Shown piece by piece: positions 1 to 12,066 of a stretch of 64,000 bases of DNA; the stretch's first letter is position 1; each line of letters starts with the position of its first letter. The DNA comes from Apiosordaria backusii (taxonomy: Eukaryota; Ascomycota; Sordariomycetes; Sordariales; Lasiosphaeriaceae): assembly GCA_030549205.1 (NCBI GenBank), contig JAUKTV010000007.1, forward strand, positions 1,612,001-1,676,000, read 5' to 3'. The translations under genes and the position numbers were made by a program. Below the pieces are notes generated by a model that saw nothing but the letters and a program-made list of their open reading frames with translations, searched no databases and had not been told where the DNA came from.

Positions 1-1938
1 TCAAAGTCGCCATCATGGAGAACAGCTTCTGGCAATCGTTGAACAGGGACACGATCTTCTTCTTGTTGTGAGCCAGCGTCCTGAAGAGTTCATTAGCCCC
101 TGGTGTGGCTCTCAGTTCGGCAATCGGGATGACGATGCCGTCAATGATACGCTTGAACAGGTCAAGACAGTGCTCTATTGTGTCTTGTGAGTAAAGCTGC
201 TTTTCTTGACGACCGCCACACATGATCCTCAGAGACGTGCGGCCAGCCCGTATCGCCATCTCCAAGCCAGGGAGCTGGCCCAGCCATTGCTCGACATCGG
301 CAGCCACCCAGGATTCGTCAACCTTGATGTCGAGGGTTTCAGCCAGCTTCAAGGCACCGTCAGAAAGTCGACCGAGGTGGAGCAGGTCGTCGAGAGGCAC
401 GTTCCGGAAGCAGTTTAAGGATATTGTCTTGCCTAGCAGAACTTGCGCCTTGGTTTGGGCAGCTGCTGTCAATGTGGCTTCGTTTTCAGACACCAGAAGA
501 ACCATGTCGTTTCCTTGCCTTCGGGCAAGAGCAGCGTTTTCAGCCTGGAAGGCGTTGTGAAGAAACACTCTCAATTCATGGAGCGCCGCATCAGCTCTTT
601 GGCGAAGATCCAAGCTCTCTCCATAGATATCGTCACCGTCAATGTCACCGTGTTTCCGCTTCTTCAATGACAGGTTTGCAGGTTCTTCAGGCTCATCCGC
701 AACCACCATGAACTCACTCTTGTCAAAAGTCTTGGCCTTGGGAAGCTCAATAGCTATGGCTGGTTTTTGAGAGTTGGGTATGCTTTGCGACCCGGCCCGC
801 TTGGGGGGTGTTGCGGTTCTCGAAGCCGGGCTAGCTTCTGCAGAATTCAAGGGCGGGAGCACAGGCTGCTGCTGGTCTGAGGGTTGTTGCTGTACCTGTG
901 GCTGATGCCGTACCTGAGGCTGTTGCTGAACCTGGGGTTGTTGCTGTACTCGAGGTTGTTGCTGTGCCTGAGGCTGGTATTGAGGATGGTATACTGGAGT
1001 TGGAGGTGCAGCAGGCGTTGGTGGAGCACCTGTGATCACATTAGACGAAGGGTGCGGCTTGACATTCACAAGACCCGCCTGTTGCTCGAGCTCCTTCTTG
1101 GTGGGCAAGACAATCTCGAATCGTGCCTTGTTTGAACCATGTGCCTGTTGATTTACTGATGTGGCCGGACTCGCAGAAGGACCGGGTGTATTTGGAGGAA
1201 TGCTACTGAGCTTCTTTCCCTGTCCTGGCTCTTTCTTAATGACAGCCTTGGCGGAAAGCTTCTGTTTCGCGGGAACGGGCGTGGTAATGACGTTCGGATG
1301 ATTGTTCGTGGGGGGCGTCGGGGTATCTGGGGTCGGATACCGAAATGGTATTGACGTTGAATCGTGTACCATTTTCGTAAATGGCGACAGTCCCGTGGCC
1401 AGGGAACTGTGCTTCGCCGGAGAGGAAGAGCTCGCAGCGCGTGGCCCAGTCTTGAATTTGCTTGGACAATATTAGCTTGCACTTCTCCCCATACCACCGC
1501 GTAAACGAACGTACTATTCGGGTATATTGGCCCTTTCCAAGAGCCGCTGGAACTGGCCGACTGTTTGCTGGAGAATTCTCGAGGTATTATGGTTCGCAGC
1601 CTCTTGATTTAACGATGCGAAGTCGACGCTTGATATTAGGTCGGTCACTGGATTTGCGGGCGACGCCGAACCTATCGAGGGTGAGGGGAGCACACCTATT
1701 CGGAGAAAATATGGTCAGTAGAGGATATTTCAAGCTATCGAGGTGGATAAGGCCGAGAGAAAAGCATACTGGAGTCAAACGGAGCGATGGCTGAGAAGGG
1801 AGTGTACGGCAGAACCTCAGCCAGGGTGAATGGCCTCGGAAAGCCATTCGTGGGCGCAGGTGGGTTGGCTTGGGGATTTTCATCCCAATTGTTATTGTTC
1901 GGAGGGCCATTGTGGGCGCCCGGCCATGAGTTCGCCAT
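1..1938 (-). CDS. Scc2/Mis4-like cohesin loading factor, 5' part (runs off left edge)
   Basis: Scc2/Nipped-B/Mis4 proteins load cohesin onto chromatin in the nucleus. I read three exons: 1938-1770, 1695-1515 and 1460-1 (continuing beyond the window), with introns 1769-1696 (GTATGC...AATAG) and 1514-1461 (GTACGT...branch GCTAAT...CAAG). The start is the ATG giving MANSWPGAHNG; the open frame above it begins with TTG. The N-terminus is Pro/Asn-rich, followed by a Ser/Pro region, a Lys-rich stretch and a Gln-rich segment (positions 830-1020). From about 700 to 1 the protein is helical and ends with RIMCGGRQEKQLYSQDTIEH and a Leu-rich helix. The family assignment rests on that conserved AGR-x-EKQLYS-like block and the overall design, recalled rather than searched. 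It could be another large HEAT-repeat nuclear protein. The second intron uses an AAG acceptor, but it alone restores one continuous frame. Confidence 0.6.
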
Positions 1939-2542
1939 GGTTGGTCGGAGCAAAGTAGATCAAGATGCAGTCGAATCACGACAGAAGATGTCGGGACATG
2001 GCTCGCGGATCGGATACGGCAAGCTCTCGAGGCGCTCAGTCAGGGAAGAGGCAGGATGGTCAAAGACGGAGAGAACCAGGGGATTTAACGCGAATAGCTG
2101 TGGTTCCTTTCAGCAAGAGCCTCATCCTCAACGGACAACTGGACTGCACAAAACGCGACAATGGTTGTCAAAGAGGAACTCAACTGGCAAACGAAACGAG
2201 AATCGTGCCTGGCCTCGATTGGGAGTTGGATCCCAGAAAGAAGGACCGCCAAGTCCAGCCTCGCTCGCGCCTGCCGTCGGTTCTCCAGCTACCTACTTTC
2301 AGCGCCGCCTTGCAGCTTTTTGGGGAACAATGTGGCCTGTGCCCCAGCAAGTTGCCTGCCGAAAGTCAGCGTGGTGTCGCGGGATGCAGGGGTCTCGAGG
2401 TCCATCTCTGGTTGACGCTAAAACTTTTTCTTGACATGAAAGCTTGTCGCAGAGTCGCAGTGGATAAGAATTATTTTGGAGATCATTGGAAGTTATTTAT
2501 TTCAGAATATCCCAAAGAAAGAAACCACCCACAGCAATAATC
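1939..2542. promoter_or_regulatory. divergent intergenic region between cohesin-loader-like gene and RPA12
   Basis: About 0.6 kb separating divergently transcribed genes, so it must hold both promoters. The open frames across it have no recognisable protein and lie in several overlapping frames. No clear TATA box or repeat was seen. Confidence 0.5.
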
Positions 2543-3032
2543 ATGTCTGCTATCGGCTCCCTCGTCTTCTGCACCGATTGCGGTAACCTCCTGCCTGCCT
2601 CCAAGGGCAATGTGAAGAACCTTTTGCTTTGCGATTGCTGCGGCGCAGAGCACAGAGGTCGGTTTCACATGCCATGTCACAATACCTCGCCTTGTCGCTG
2701 ACCATATACTATCACAATGCAGATCAAGCATGGAAGGCCGTAACAACAAAGACAAAACCCTCCGATTTCCCCTCAGCCCTGCGACAGAAACTTTCAATCG
2801 TCCAGACCGTCAAGAGACACGAGGTGCAAACAGAGAGAGTCGACCCCAACATGGACTGCCACAAGTGCGGGAGACGCGGGATTCGCTACTCTGAAGTACA
2901 ACAGAGATCCGCCGATGAAGGCTCGACAATTATCTACAACTGCGAATGCGGTGAAAAGTGCGCAACACCAGATTTCATTGTCTTGTTTATCACTGCTAAC
3001 ATTGAACCTCCAGATGGTCTACAAACAACTGA
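2543..3032 (+). CDS. RPA12: RNA polymerase I subunit A12.2 (Rpa12)
   Basis: Small zinc-ribbon subunit of RNA polymerase I, needed for transcript cleavage and termination in the nucleolus. Three exons: 2543-2657, 2723-2957 and 3014-3032, with introns 2658-2722 and 2958-3013. They encode 122 aa, close to the yeast length of 125. The N-terminal ribbon has CTDC and CDCC pairs after MSAIGSLVF. The C-terminal TFIIS-like ribbon has CHKCG, the conserved segment YSEVQQRSADEGSTIIYNC and CECGEKW, and the chain ends in STNN. The third exon supplies only the last six codons (the A of a split Lys, then WSTNN), so a single-frame reading would miss the true C-terminus. The acidic DE in QQRSADEG matches the catalytic hairpin of this family. 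Confidence 0.95.
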
Positions 3033-3206
3033 GCCACCCAATTTATATCACGACAACCACCCACGATATGCCCGAGCACAGAAACATCTAATAAACATAA
3101 CCCTCGGTTCCCAGCCAGAGTGGAAACCAAACATCTTTTTAATGACCCAACGCCTTATATCAGCAATAGAACGCTCAATGATACCCCAATCCATAAACTC
3201 CTTCCT

Positions 3207-4269
3207 CTAAGCAGTGACCTCCGGAATCAAGGCATACTCCGCCTCATTACTCTTCTCGTACTCAGCCATATCCAACGCAACAATGCAACTCTCCCTCACC
3301 ACCGCCTCCTTATCATGCAAAAACTTCTTCAGCGTCTCCTCCACCCCCTCCTCCTCTCCCAAGCTCCCGAGCGCCTCCGCAGCCTCATGCCTCACCATCG
3401 ACGCCTCCTCCGTATTGCTCAATGCGGCAGTCAACGCGGGAATACTCGCCGGATGCGACAGCTGTCCAAAAACAAAGGCAATTTCGTGTCTAAACAGTGC
3501 AGACTTATCCGCGAAGCCTTCTGCCAGGGCCAAGACAGCCGGGACGGCGGTAGGGAGATCAGGAGGTGAGGCAAGATCGCGAAGGGCGAACATGGCGCGG
3601 TATCGGAGAAAGAGGGGCTTGGTGGTGTCCATGAGGGTTTTGCGGAGCTCGTCAACACTCTGGGATTGTTCGCCTTGGGGCATGGGAGGGGCGGGATCGA
3701 CGGAGGCGAAGTCGCTGTAGTTGTCACAATAAAATTTAGCTACTGTCACCCATGACAAATATCGTATGTTGTTGCACGGACCTCTGTCTAAGCTTTTCCT
3801 GCTTCCTCTCCTCACTATTCTCCCACTCTATCCTCTCAATAGCAATCTCGCACGTCTCCTTGACAGAAACGTCCTCGCCTTCCCTATCTCTGTATTGTGC
3901 CAGCACTTCCAAACTGCCACTATCACCCAACGCACCCAACGCTTCAGCAGCTTCATGCCTGCACATGGGGTCCTCGGATAGATCCTGAAGAACCTTGGTC
4001 AGGTAGGGCACAGCGGCAAGGTTGTGAGTCTGGCCGAGGCAGTAGGCGAGCTCATGTTTGAGCAGTGCGGAAGGGGAGGAAAAAGCGGCGGCGATGGCCT
4101 CGATGGCGGCGAGGGCTTCGGGGGAGGAGTTGGAGGGGGCGGTGACGGCGAGGTGCTTGAGGGAGAAGAGGGCGCGGAAGCGGACGGGGAGGGGGGTAGT
4201 TTCGGCTGTTAGGGAGGTGCGGAGGGAGGAGATGGTTGTGAGGGTGGAGGTGGGGGTAGAGGTGGTCAT
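3207..4269 (-). CDS. LIA1: deoxyhypusine hydroxylase
   Basis: Catalyses the second step of hypusine formation on eIF5A, hydroxylating deoxyhypusine with a di-iron centre in the cytoplasm. Exons 4269-3782 and 3714-3207 flank an intron of 67 bp (GTCCGT...CTACAG) and give 331 aa; yeast Lia1 has 325. E-Z HEAT repeats are evident in each half. The four iron-ligand His-Glu motifs are all present: HELAYCLGQ and HEAAEALGALG in the first exon, HEIAFVFGQL and HEAAEALGSLG in the second. The Q-S-D-F junction (QSDFASVDPAPPM) confirms the splice. It lies tail-to-tail with RPA12, 175 bp apart. Confidence 0.95.
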
Positions 4270-4645
4270 TTTGGCGGTATCTGAGGGTTTGATCGAGGGG
4301 AAATGAAGGTGTAGAGGAAAAAGAGAAAAAAATGGGAGGTGCTGGTAAAGGTGGTGGGGGGAGCTGGGTTATCTGATCTGATTAGATCGATGGGCATAAA
4401 TTGGGGGGGGGGGCTTAAGTGAAGAACCTTTATGACAGGAAACGCGGGGTGGGTGATCATGCATGCTTCTACAAAACTTTTTGGAGGGGTGATAACGATA
4501 AGGATTTTTGAAGCGAGAGCTACATTGGACCCTAACCCTGACATAGGGTGCTGAACATCCTCACTCCTCTCATTGTGGCTATTTGTTGTCCAAAACCTAA
4601 GCAATAGCTTTTTCATGTTGTTATTTTTGATGATAGTGAGGTTTT
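4270..4645. other. intergenic, no gene seen
   Basis: About 380 bp between two minus-strand genes: promoter of the deoxyhypusine hydroxylase gene and 3' region of the Asteroid-like gene. It has a G-run near 4407-4415 and no coding signal. Confidence 0.5.
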
Positions 4646-6462
4646 TCAGTCATCTCGACTACTATTCAACAACTCAAACGGGTTACTCGGCCGAGCCCTG
4701 ACTTGATGGCCCTCAACAGCTCCTGACTGTGCCTTCCTCTTCCTGTCTTTTTTATTCTTTGGTGGCTTTCCGATAGCTTCAAGATGTGGAACAATATCCT
4801 CCATGTCTGAGCAGAGATCAATAAGACATTTCAGTCCTCCGGCTTCCCTCAGGAGCCGAAGTGTCTCTGCAAAAGTGGTGGCTGATGGGAAATTGTTGAG
4901 TGAAGGGAGAACCGCCAAGGCTCCGATAACCAAGACTGGGTTCCCTGTTCGTGACTTGGAGAGGAGTATCTGCTGCAACATTCGGAGAGAGTAAATCGTG
5001 GCTTGTGTTTGTGCGAGCACATGGAGAAAGTCCCAGAAGTGCTGGTCCAGTTTGCCTTTTGCCTCTTGGGACAAGATCTCCAAACTCAAGGGGTAGCCTT
5101 TGGCTCGCTCTACCGTTCTGACGATGTCGAAGTAGATAGATAGTACCACCCATACAAGGTCTGGATTATCGAGATTTTTCTCGATTTGCATGATGTTGTT
5201 GTAAAGCCTCTTGCACTCCTCTTCCACCTTGGCTGGGGGTAGAATATCGACCTGTGATCCCGAAGACAGTGTCTGGAGCCTCCTCATTTCCGAAATAGTC
5301 TTTATGGCAGATTTCTGACCGGACTGTAGAAGTGAATAGGCCAGTTCCCTAATGGGTTTGGCAACCTCCCACGCACTTGTTCGGGATGGGCAGTCGAGGA
5401 GAAATGGTAGAAACATTTCAAGTGAGGCGTCTTTCTCCTTCGATTTCGTTGTGGTTATTTGCGAAAGCCGAAGAACCAGCTCGGATATGCGTGGGTCAAG
5501 TTGTGGACTGTCGGCAATATTGATTTCCGGTGCCATTTCAGGTGACAAGTACGTCTTGATGAACGTGTCATACTCGTCCCGGGTAAGAATAACAGCTTCT
5601 GCCCTCCTCGACCTCTCAGCAGCTTGTTCAAGCGTGAGATGCGGGTCTGTAAAGATCTCAAATGCCATATAGGAGAAGCCCACATCCGGCTTGATCGATA
5701 GCTTGCGGCAGATTTCTGCATGTCGAAACTGAGGAGCAATAAGCTTCTTCCCTTCTGAATCAAGGTCAATGTCTGGGAAGAAAATAACGCCCCCATTCTC
5801 GCCAAGATCGTGTACAAGAAGATCTGAATCGGAAGTCAAAACCAAGCCCCCAGACTTGCGAACGTGAATAGCACAGTATCCATCCGCCTCTCCTCCAATA
5901 ACCTGCGTTATAGGGCCGTACTTTGAGGCGCGTAACGCATCAATTACGGCAGGGACGAGAAAGGCTGGAGGTGGCGGTTTGGCTCTAGTTTCTCCGCCAA
6001 TGGAAGTGGGAAACAACTCGACTTTTTTGTTGCTGGTATGACGAGATCGTTCCCTTGGAACTCCGGTCACAGTGGTTGAGTGGTACTTGAAGAGTTCTTT
6101 CGTCGACCGGATGAGCCTCTGCATCCGTTCGGGTCTTTTTGAGCTGGGCAGAAAGCCATCAAAGTAAATGTGAGAACTGAAAATGGCGACATTAGTTCCA
6201 TTTTCGCATCTTAGAGCACTGAAGACTTATATATGTACACGGTTAACCCACATTCCTCCATATTGTCAAGCCATGCTATCGCCGTCCGCCCTAGCAGCTC
6301 ATATGGCGGTTGTTCAAACGGACTCGTCTTGATGGTGGTCCTTGACGCGAGATTGAGTACATGGTAGGCCAGGGCAGGACCATCAACGACCACATTGCAT
6401 GGCTCAATAGGACCTCGCTCTGCATATGGCTCTAGATTCCTTTTGAGATGTGGTATGCCCAT
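4646..6462 (-). CDS. Asteroid-type XPG/FEN-fold protein
   Basis: Member of the Asteroid branch of the XPG/FEN1 structure-specific nuclease fold; the biochemical role of this branch is poorly defined. Exons 6462-6239 and 6176-4646 with an intron of 62 bp (GTACAT...TTTCAG) encode 584 aa. The N-domain starts MGIPHLKRNLEPYAERG and has the VVVDGPALAYHVL strand (first metal-binding Asp). The split codon yields TVSHIYFDGFLPSSKRPER, the family's second strand. Around residues 150-190 are GGEADGYCAIHV and LTSDSDLLVHDLG, the I-domain acidic residues. The C-terminal third is helical, without recognised motifs, and ends in a basic tail. Acidic residues are kept, so nuclease activity is possible but unproven. 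It is divergent from the PRPP synthetase gene. Confidence 0.85.
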
Positions 6463-6961
6463 GTTGATGAGAGTGATGAGTAATGAGGGACAGATGTCAA
6501 AAGTGAACCTGATGGCAAGTCACTTGCTGTTGTTGGAAATATTTTGAGGTTGGTCAAGTTTCGCTCTCCACAAAACCCAACCCTTGAAAACCCCGTTCAG
6601 CTCAGGATGACCCTTTGGGGCCTAGAGATAGTGAAACTGACACATGCAAATCGGTTTCTTAGAAGTCAGGTTCTCTCAAACGGCTCAACGGTCTTGAAGC
6701 TGAACGACTGAAATCTTGTGGAAGCACAACATAACGGAACTGCCCGTTGAACCAGTCCAGCGCTTTTCCAACTCACGGACACCCAGGGTTTACGGTTGTT
6801 GATCACGGGGGCGGGCAAGCTTGACTCGATCTGCGACAGTGGCCGGCCGGTGTGCAGGTGGGGACAGGCCTGGAACGTGCCCCACTCATGTCAACGCTTT
6901 TTAGACGAGGCCGAAAAAAATTGCAGCTTCCTCCCGCAACTTCAGTCAATCTCCTCTCAAG
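6463..6961. promoter_or_regulatory. divergent promoter region, Asteroid-like / PRPP synthetase
   Basis: About 0.5 kb between divergent start codons, so it carries two promoters. I saw no clear TATA box; GC-rich motifs occur near 6810-6870 close to the PRPP synthetase start. Confidence 0.5.
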
Positions 6962-8546
6962 ATGCGAGGCACCCTTATCTTCTCGGGCACCAGCTGCCCA
7001 TCCCTCACAAAGAAAATATGTGAGAATCTCGGCATGGCTCCGGCTGAGGCCGAGCTCACCCAATTCTCCAACGGCGAGACGAGCGTCCGCATCCTCACCA
7101 GCGTGCGAGAAAAGGACGTCTTTGTCGTCCAGTCCGGCAGCCCCAAGATCAACGACACCATCATGGAGTTGCTCATCATGATCTCGGCCTGCAAAGGAGG
7201 CTCGGCAAGCAAGATCACTGGTACGTGTTGCTCTTCGACTTTCTCTTCGACTTTGTCAATGAATTGGACCCAATTGACCGGGTCGCTCAGCTGTCCTCCC
7301 GTACTTCCCCTACAGTCGCCAGTCCAAGAAGAAGTCGCATAGAGGAGCGATTACTGCGCGGATGTTGGCCAACCTCCTCGGGGTTGCGGGTGTCAAGCAC
7401 GTTGTCACGGTCGATCTCCACGCTTCACAGATGCAGGGCTTCTTTAAGTGCCCCGTTGACAACCTCCATGCTGAGCCGCTGATTGCTCGCTGGATCAGAC
7501 ACAATGTGCCAGATTGGAAGGAAGCAGTGGTGGTGTCCAAGAATGCCGGTGGCACGAAGCGTGTTACGTCTCTCGCCGACGCGCTCAAGTTGAACTTTGG
7601 CATGGTTACGACGGACAAGAAGCGCGGCCCCAACATGACGGCAAGCATGATCATGAACCACCTCGACGGGATTGAACGACAGCCAGTGCTGGACCCCATC
7701 AGTAACCAGGTGCGTACCACCTCAACGGAGACTCAAAATGGATCATCCGAAGCAACAAACGCACAACCGCAAGACTCCCGCACTGTGGCAGACGACCAGG
7801 GTTCGCCTCGCCCGGTTGTTAATGGCACACGTTCCCGCTCTGCGAGCAACCCCAAGCCCATCCCCACAAGATCTCAGACCACACTATCGCAGTCGTCGGT
7901 CATTGATGAGGTGGACGAGGAGACGGAAGGTGACGGGCTCGAGTATAACGACCAAAGAGCGCACGAGGTCATTCATGGCCGCTTGGTGGAGGGCCATATC
8001 GTGCCGGATGACTTCGTGTCACCGGCCGAGAGTGTGGCAGGAACAGAGATTCCAGACGAAGACCCGATGGTCATGTCACATGCTTCTTCGTTCTTTGCGC
8101 CCCAGTCTCATGCCCTGGGCGGCTCTGGGGACGCAGCGGCAAGCTCGGATGAAGAGGAGGAGATTCTCAAACCAAAGGTCGAGCACATGATCACATTGGT
8201 TGGCGATGTGAAGGGCCGGTCGGTCTTCATTGTCGACGATATGATCGATAAGCCTGGCTCCTGGATTGCTGCGGCCGAGACGGTGGCGAAGCGTGGGTCT
8301 GCCAAGAAGGTGTACTGCATTGCAACACACGGTGTGTTTGGAGGCGATTGTCTCGAGCAGATGCAGGCTTGTGAATGCATCGACACCATCGTGGTGACCA
8401 ACAGCTATCCGATACCCGAAGAAAAGGCCCGCAGAGCCAGCAAGCTGGTGGTTCTTGATCTGTCGTTCCTCTTGGCTGAGGCGATTCGGAGAAACCACTA
8501 CGGCGAGTCCATGTCGCCATTGTTCCAGCATGTCTTGGACTCGTAA
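6962..8546 (+). CDS. PRS1: ribose-phosphate pyrophosphokinase, Prs1-like with internal insertion
   Basis: Makes PRPP from ribose 5-phosphate and ATP for purine, pyrimidine, His and Trp synthesis in the cytosol. Exons 6962-7220 and 7291-8546 (intron 70 bp, GTACGT...CTCAG) encode 504 aa. The N-domain has FSNGETSVRI and, after the splice, AVLPYFPYSRQ. The catalytic flexible region is intact in HRGAITARM, and VDLHASQMQGFF follows. The PRPP loop reads VDDMIDKPGSW rather than the classical DDMxDTCGT, as in yeast Prs1-type subunits. Residues about 220-385 form a Ser/Glu-rich non-homologous insertion in place of the short loop of the 318-aa human enzyme. Prs5 is the alternative assignment. Such Prs1 subunits normally work in hetero-oligomers with insertion-free partners, not found in this window. 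Confidence 0.9.
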
Positions 8547-9786
8547 CACACCCTTTCGCAGGTATCTATCTTCTTTATTCGTTTTTCCGTCACGGCCGGG
8601 CCACACGATGAGTTCTCTACTGATCTGAGAATCGGACCGGCTCAGGCTACAAGCGTCGGCGTTTTGGTGATATGGCAACGTTGCGTTCATTTTTAACCTG
8701 GAAGCAGGATTGGCGGCGATAGACGTTCATGAGCAGTCAGATACCGAATTGACAATTACAGTCAGCATGGTGGGCAGCAGTGACCGGACCGCTCTTCCCT
8801 CCTCTCCCTTGGCTCCCTTGTCTTGTTTTGTGTATAAGACAAGACAAGGCCTACTCCAGAGATCACTCATATCATACCCCTACATTACACACCCAGCGAT
8901 GCTGTCACTCGAGATGGCAGGAGCAAAGTTCAACCCAGAGCTTGTTCTTAACGGAGCGTTGGAAGATCAAATCCCCGAGACAGAAGGCCCTTTATCCGAC
9001 TCTATTCGTAGAGTTGCTTCCGCAAGGTTGATGGGTAAAGGGCAAGAGAACTCCTCGGTACATGTATTTCATGTATTTTTAAAAGCCTGCTACTTTGTAC
9101 AAGTAGATGTTTGTGCTCCAGTATTGCACACTTTTTTGTGTTTGCTTTCTATCTTTGCATGGCTTGCAAGCTCAAGAACGGATATTGTTTGCCGTGGTGG
9201 TTTTCCACCAGATACCTAGTTTTATGACTACCTTAGCTAGGAGTACTCGCTGTACTTGAATCAAGATTATCATCACAATTAACGATCAAGTCTGGTGTGT
9301 CTAGTGTGGCTGTTATTTGTCCGCCGTGTATCCGTACGAGGTAAGTCGTGCGAATTGGCGTTTTTGTCACTGCGGGGGCCCTCCGAAGCGAACACGACGA
9401 AGAAGTTCGGGCCCGAAATTTGCAAGCCCCCCACTTAAGTGCGCTCCAAACGGGCCAATCACGTCGACGACATGAAGCACAAAGCCGATCGGCCCACAAA
9501 ATCGGCCACCCCAAAAGTCGCGTGAACCAGTTCTGTCTTGGTTTTGCAACCCCGGTTTTGGCTTTTTCTCACCACTTTTCCCAACTCTCTTTTTTCCGGG
9601 GTTTGTTCAGAATCTCTCAACTTCCAACACACCCACTTATAACTCTTTTTTTTTTTTTTTTTGATAACTGGGGGATTTCAATCGGGGCATTCTTGACATT
9701 TTCACTTTTGGTTTTTTTTTTTTTTAAAAAAAAAAAAATCCAAGATTGAGAATATCTGGTCTGGGGAGAGAAGAGAGGAAGGAAGG
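8547..9786. other. intergenic, no convincing gene
   Basis: 1.24 kb. A 169-codon open frame at 8710-9219 lacks recognisable features. From about 9640 to 9745 there are T-runs of up to 20 and an abutting T-run/A-run, probably promoter or 5' leader of the next gene. Confidence 0.5.
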
Positions 9787-11661
9787 ATGCCCTGGGGCGT
9801 CGTCGAGCCTGGAGAAGCAGGTGATCATCATTCTCATCATCTTCATCATTCGTCTCATCATCATCATCATCATCATCATCATCACGACCAAGAAGATCAA
9901 GAGCAAGAGCAAGAGCAAGAGCAAGAGCAAGAGCAAGAGCAAGAGCAAGACCAAGACCAAGAACAGGACTCCTCCCCTGACGACGACGGCGACGACGACG
10001 ACGCATCCTCAGACAACTCATCATCATCATCTTCTAGTGAAGAAGAAGAAGAAGGTGGTGAGGGGGGTATGGGTATGGGTATGGATGTGGATGGTCACTC
10101 GGATGATGGGAATGGTGATGACAACAATTTGAATGAGACTACCCATACGGCCAAGAGGAGAAGAACGGAGGATAGTAGGAATAATAACAATAACGTCAGT
10201 TTGACGACGACGACGACGACGACGACGATGGCAATGGAGAATGGGAATGGGAATGTGGCTCCTGTTGCTGGTATGGGTGTAGGCGGGGTTGGGGTTGGGG
10301 TTGGAGTGGGAGGAGGAGGAGGAGGAGCAGGAGGAGGGATTGTTGATCCGAATTTGAACGACCCGCGGGTTCCGCATTTTAAGCCGGGGTTGCCGGACCC
10401 GGATGATAAAGGGGAGAATGATTGTTTTTTTGAGGATTGCCAGACGAGGGCGGGGGGGAATCAGTATTTTATGTGAGTTTACGCTTTGAAACCTTGGGGG
10501 GGGGGGGAGGGGGAATGGTTTGGGGTGGTGGTGCTAATGCAAGGTGACAGTAAACACTTGATGGATAAGCATGGACTGATCAGAGGTGATCAAGGGAGGC
10601 AGGAGGGGGGAAGGAGGAAGGCGCCAAAGTACCTGGCGGTGTGTCCGACGAATTGGCCGTTTAACTACGGGACTAGCTCGTCTTGTAATGTCTGTTCGGA
10701 TATCACGACGCTGCTGAATGTGGTTGGGGAGCACAACCATGAGAGCCCGGCGATTTGCTCGTTTTGCTGGACGTATTTTGGGGATCGGGCGGGGTTGGCG
10801 GCGCATATTAATCAGGGGCCTTGTAGGAGCAATGAGGGGTTTAGCAGGAAACTGACGCTGATCAGGCACATGTTTGCTACTGCGTTGAGGATACCGGATG
10901 GGCCGGAGCTGGCGAAGCAGTCGGAGGGGCAGAGGAGGGCGCATGCTGAGGCGGAGAGGGTCGCGAGGGCGGAGAAGTATGCTGCTGAGCAGTTGGCGGA
11001 GCAGGAGTGGAGGAATCAGCAGCAGGCGCATCGGAGGCAGAGGCAGCAGAGGCCTGGGTCGCCACCTATGATGCCGCCTGCGCAGGTGGCGCCGGTTGTG
11101 AATGTGAATAGTGCTGCTGGGAGGAGGAGGAATGGTGGTGCTGCTGCTGCGGTGGGTGTTGCGAATGGGGGGCAGGTGGTGCAGCAGACGCCGACTCATC
11201 CTGCTTATCATGGTTCACCGATGGGTCAGCAGTTTCCTCTTTCGGCTGGGGCGATAGACGGGCTGCCCAACCTCGCGCAGCAGGCGGCGGCTGGGGCTCC
11301 GCCGGCGGCGGGAGTGGACTATGCTGTGCCCGCGGCGACGGCGGAGGCCATGGCGAGGAGCATTGAGCGGCTGTCGGGTATTATTGGGGATTTGACGGCT
11401 ACCAACTCGCAGCTGCTGCAGGAGATGAGGTCGAGGGATCAGCATATTTCCAATCGGGACATTCAGATTCGGAGTCGGGAGGAGAGAATCAATGCGCTTT
11501 CGGCGGAGAATAAGAAGCTGTCGGCGGAGGTGGCGAGGCTGACGGCGATTGCGAGCGGGCAGCTGGGGGGGATGGACGGGTCGGGGGGTGTGGGTGTGGT
11601 GATGGGGGATGGGTCGGGGATGGAAGGGGGCGAGCCGATGGAGGAGGGGGAGGAGGTTTAG
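9787..11661 (+). CDS. low-complexity protein with C2H2-like zinc-binding segment
   Basis: Two exons, 9787-10472 and 10551-11661 (intron 78 bp, GTGAGT...GACAG), give 598 aa if the ATG at 9787 is right; the start is uncertain because the 5' part is simple repeats. N-terminal runs of His, Glu-Gln (CAAGAG hexamers), Asp, Ser, Glu, Thr and Gly come from nearly pure microsatellites. A Cys/His segment spans the splice: CFFEDC with HLMDKHG, then CNVCSD, HNHESP, CSFCWTYFG and HINQGPC, consistent with C2H2-type zinc binding. A basic helical region, an Ala/Gln-rich linker and a coiled coil near residues 500-570 follow. A nuclear regulator is a guess; no family recognised. Confidence 0.75.
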
Positions 11662-12066
11662 GATGCCTCGAAGAAGAAGAAAGAAGAGGGGGAGAATAGT
11701 AAAAGGAAAAGGAAGGTGTCTGAGGTTGGGATGGAATTTGGTTTTGTAACGGGAGGATTAGTGTTATTTGATACCCGGTTTTCTTGTATTATTTTCTGTA
11801 GGGAGTTTTGAAGCGTAGCCTGGGGGATATGGGGATAATTAGGAGTTGATTGTGGGAACCACTTAGCGGAAATAGGGGGCTTCTTTTACCCTGTTCACTG
11901 GAAGAATTGAGGAAAATCACTATTTGACTGATGGTTCTCGTCGTTTATGAACAGCAATAAACTCACTTTCTCTCAAACGCTTGCAAAAGTTTCATTTCCA
12001 GCGGTGAATTGGGCATAGCTCTCTACCTGTACCCAACATCTGCAATCAAATCCAATAACCTCCCAA
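11662..12066. other. 3' region of zinc-finger-like gene and tRNA upstream flank
   Basis: About 0.4 kb without coding signal; it should contain the 3' UTR of the upstream gene and the 5' flank of tRNA-Ile. Confidence 0.5.

Noticed and set aside
1236..1530. Two apparent single-base frameshifts in the cohesin-loader-like gene (a second frame reading IVRSFTRWYGEKCKLILSKQ and beyond looked protein-like)
   Set aside because: A 54-bp intron at 1514-1461 with GTACGT donor and GCTAAT branch site joins the flanking exons in one frame through to position 1, so no frameshift is needed.
8710..9219. 169-codon plus-strand open frame
   Set aside because: No domain, irregular composition, and it lies in the 3' flank of the PRPP synthetase gene; likely chance.
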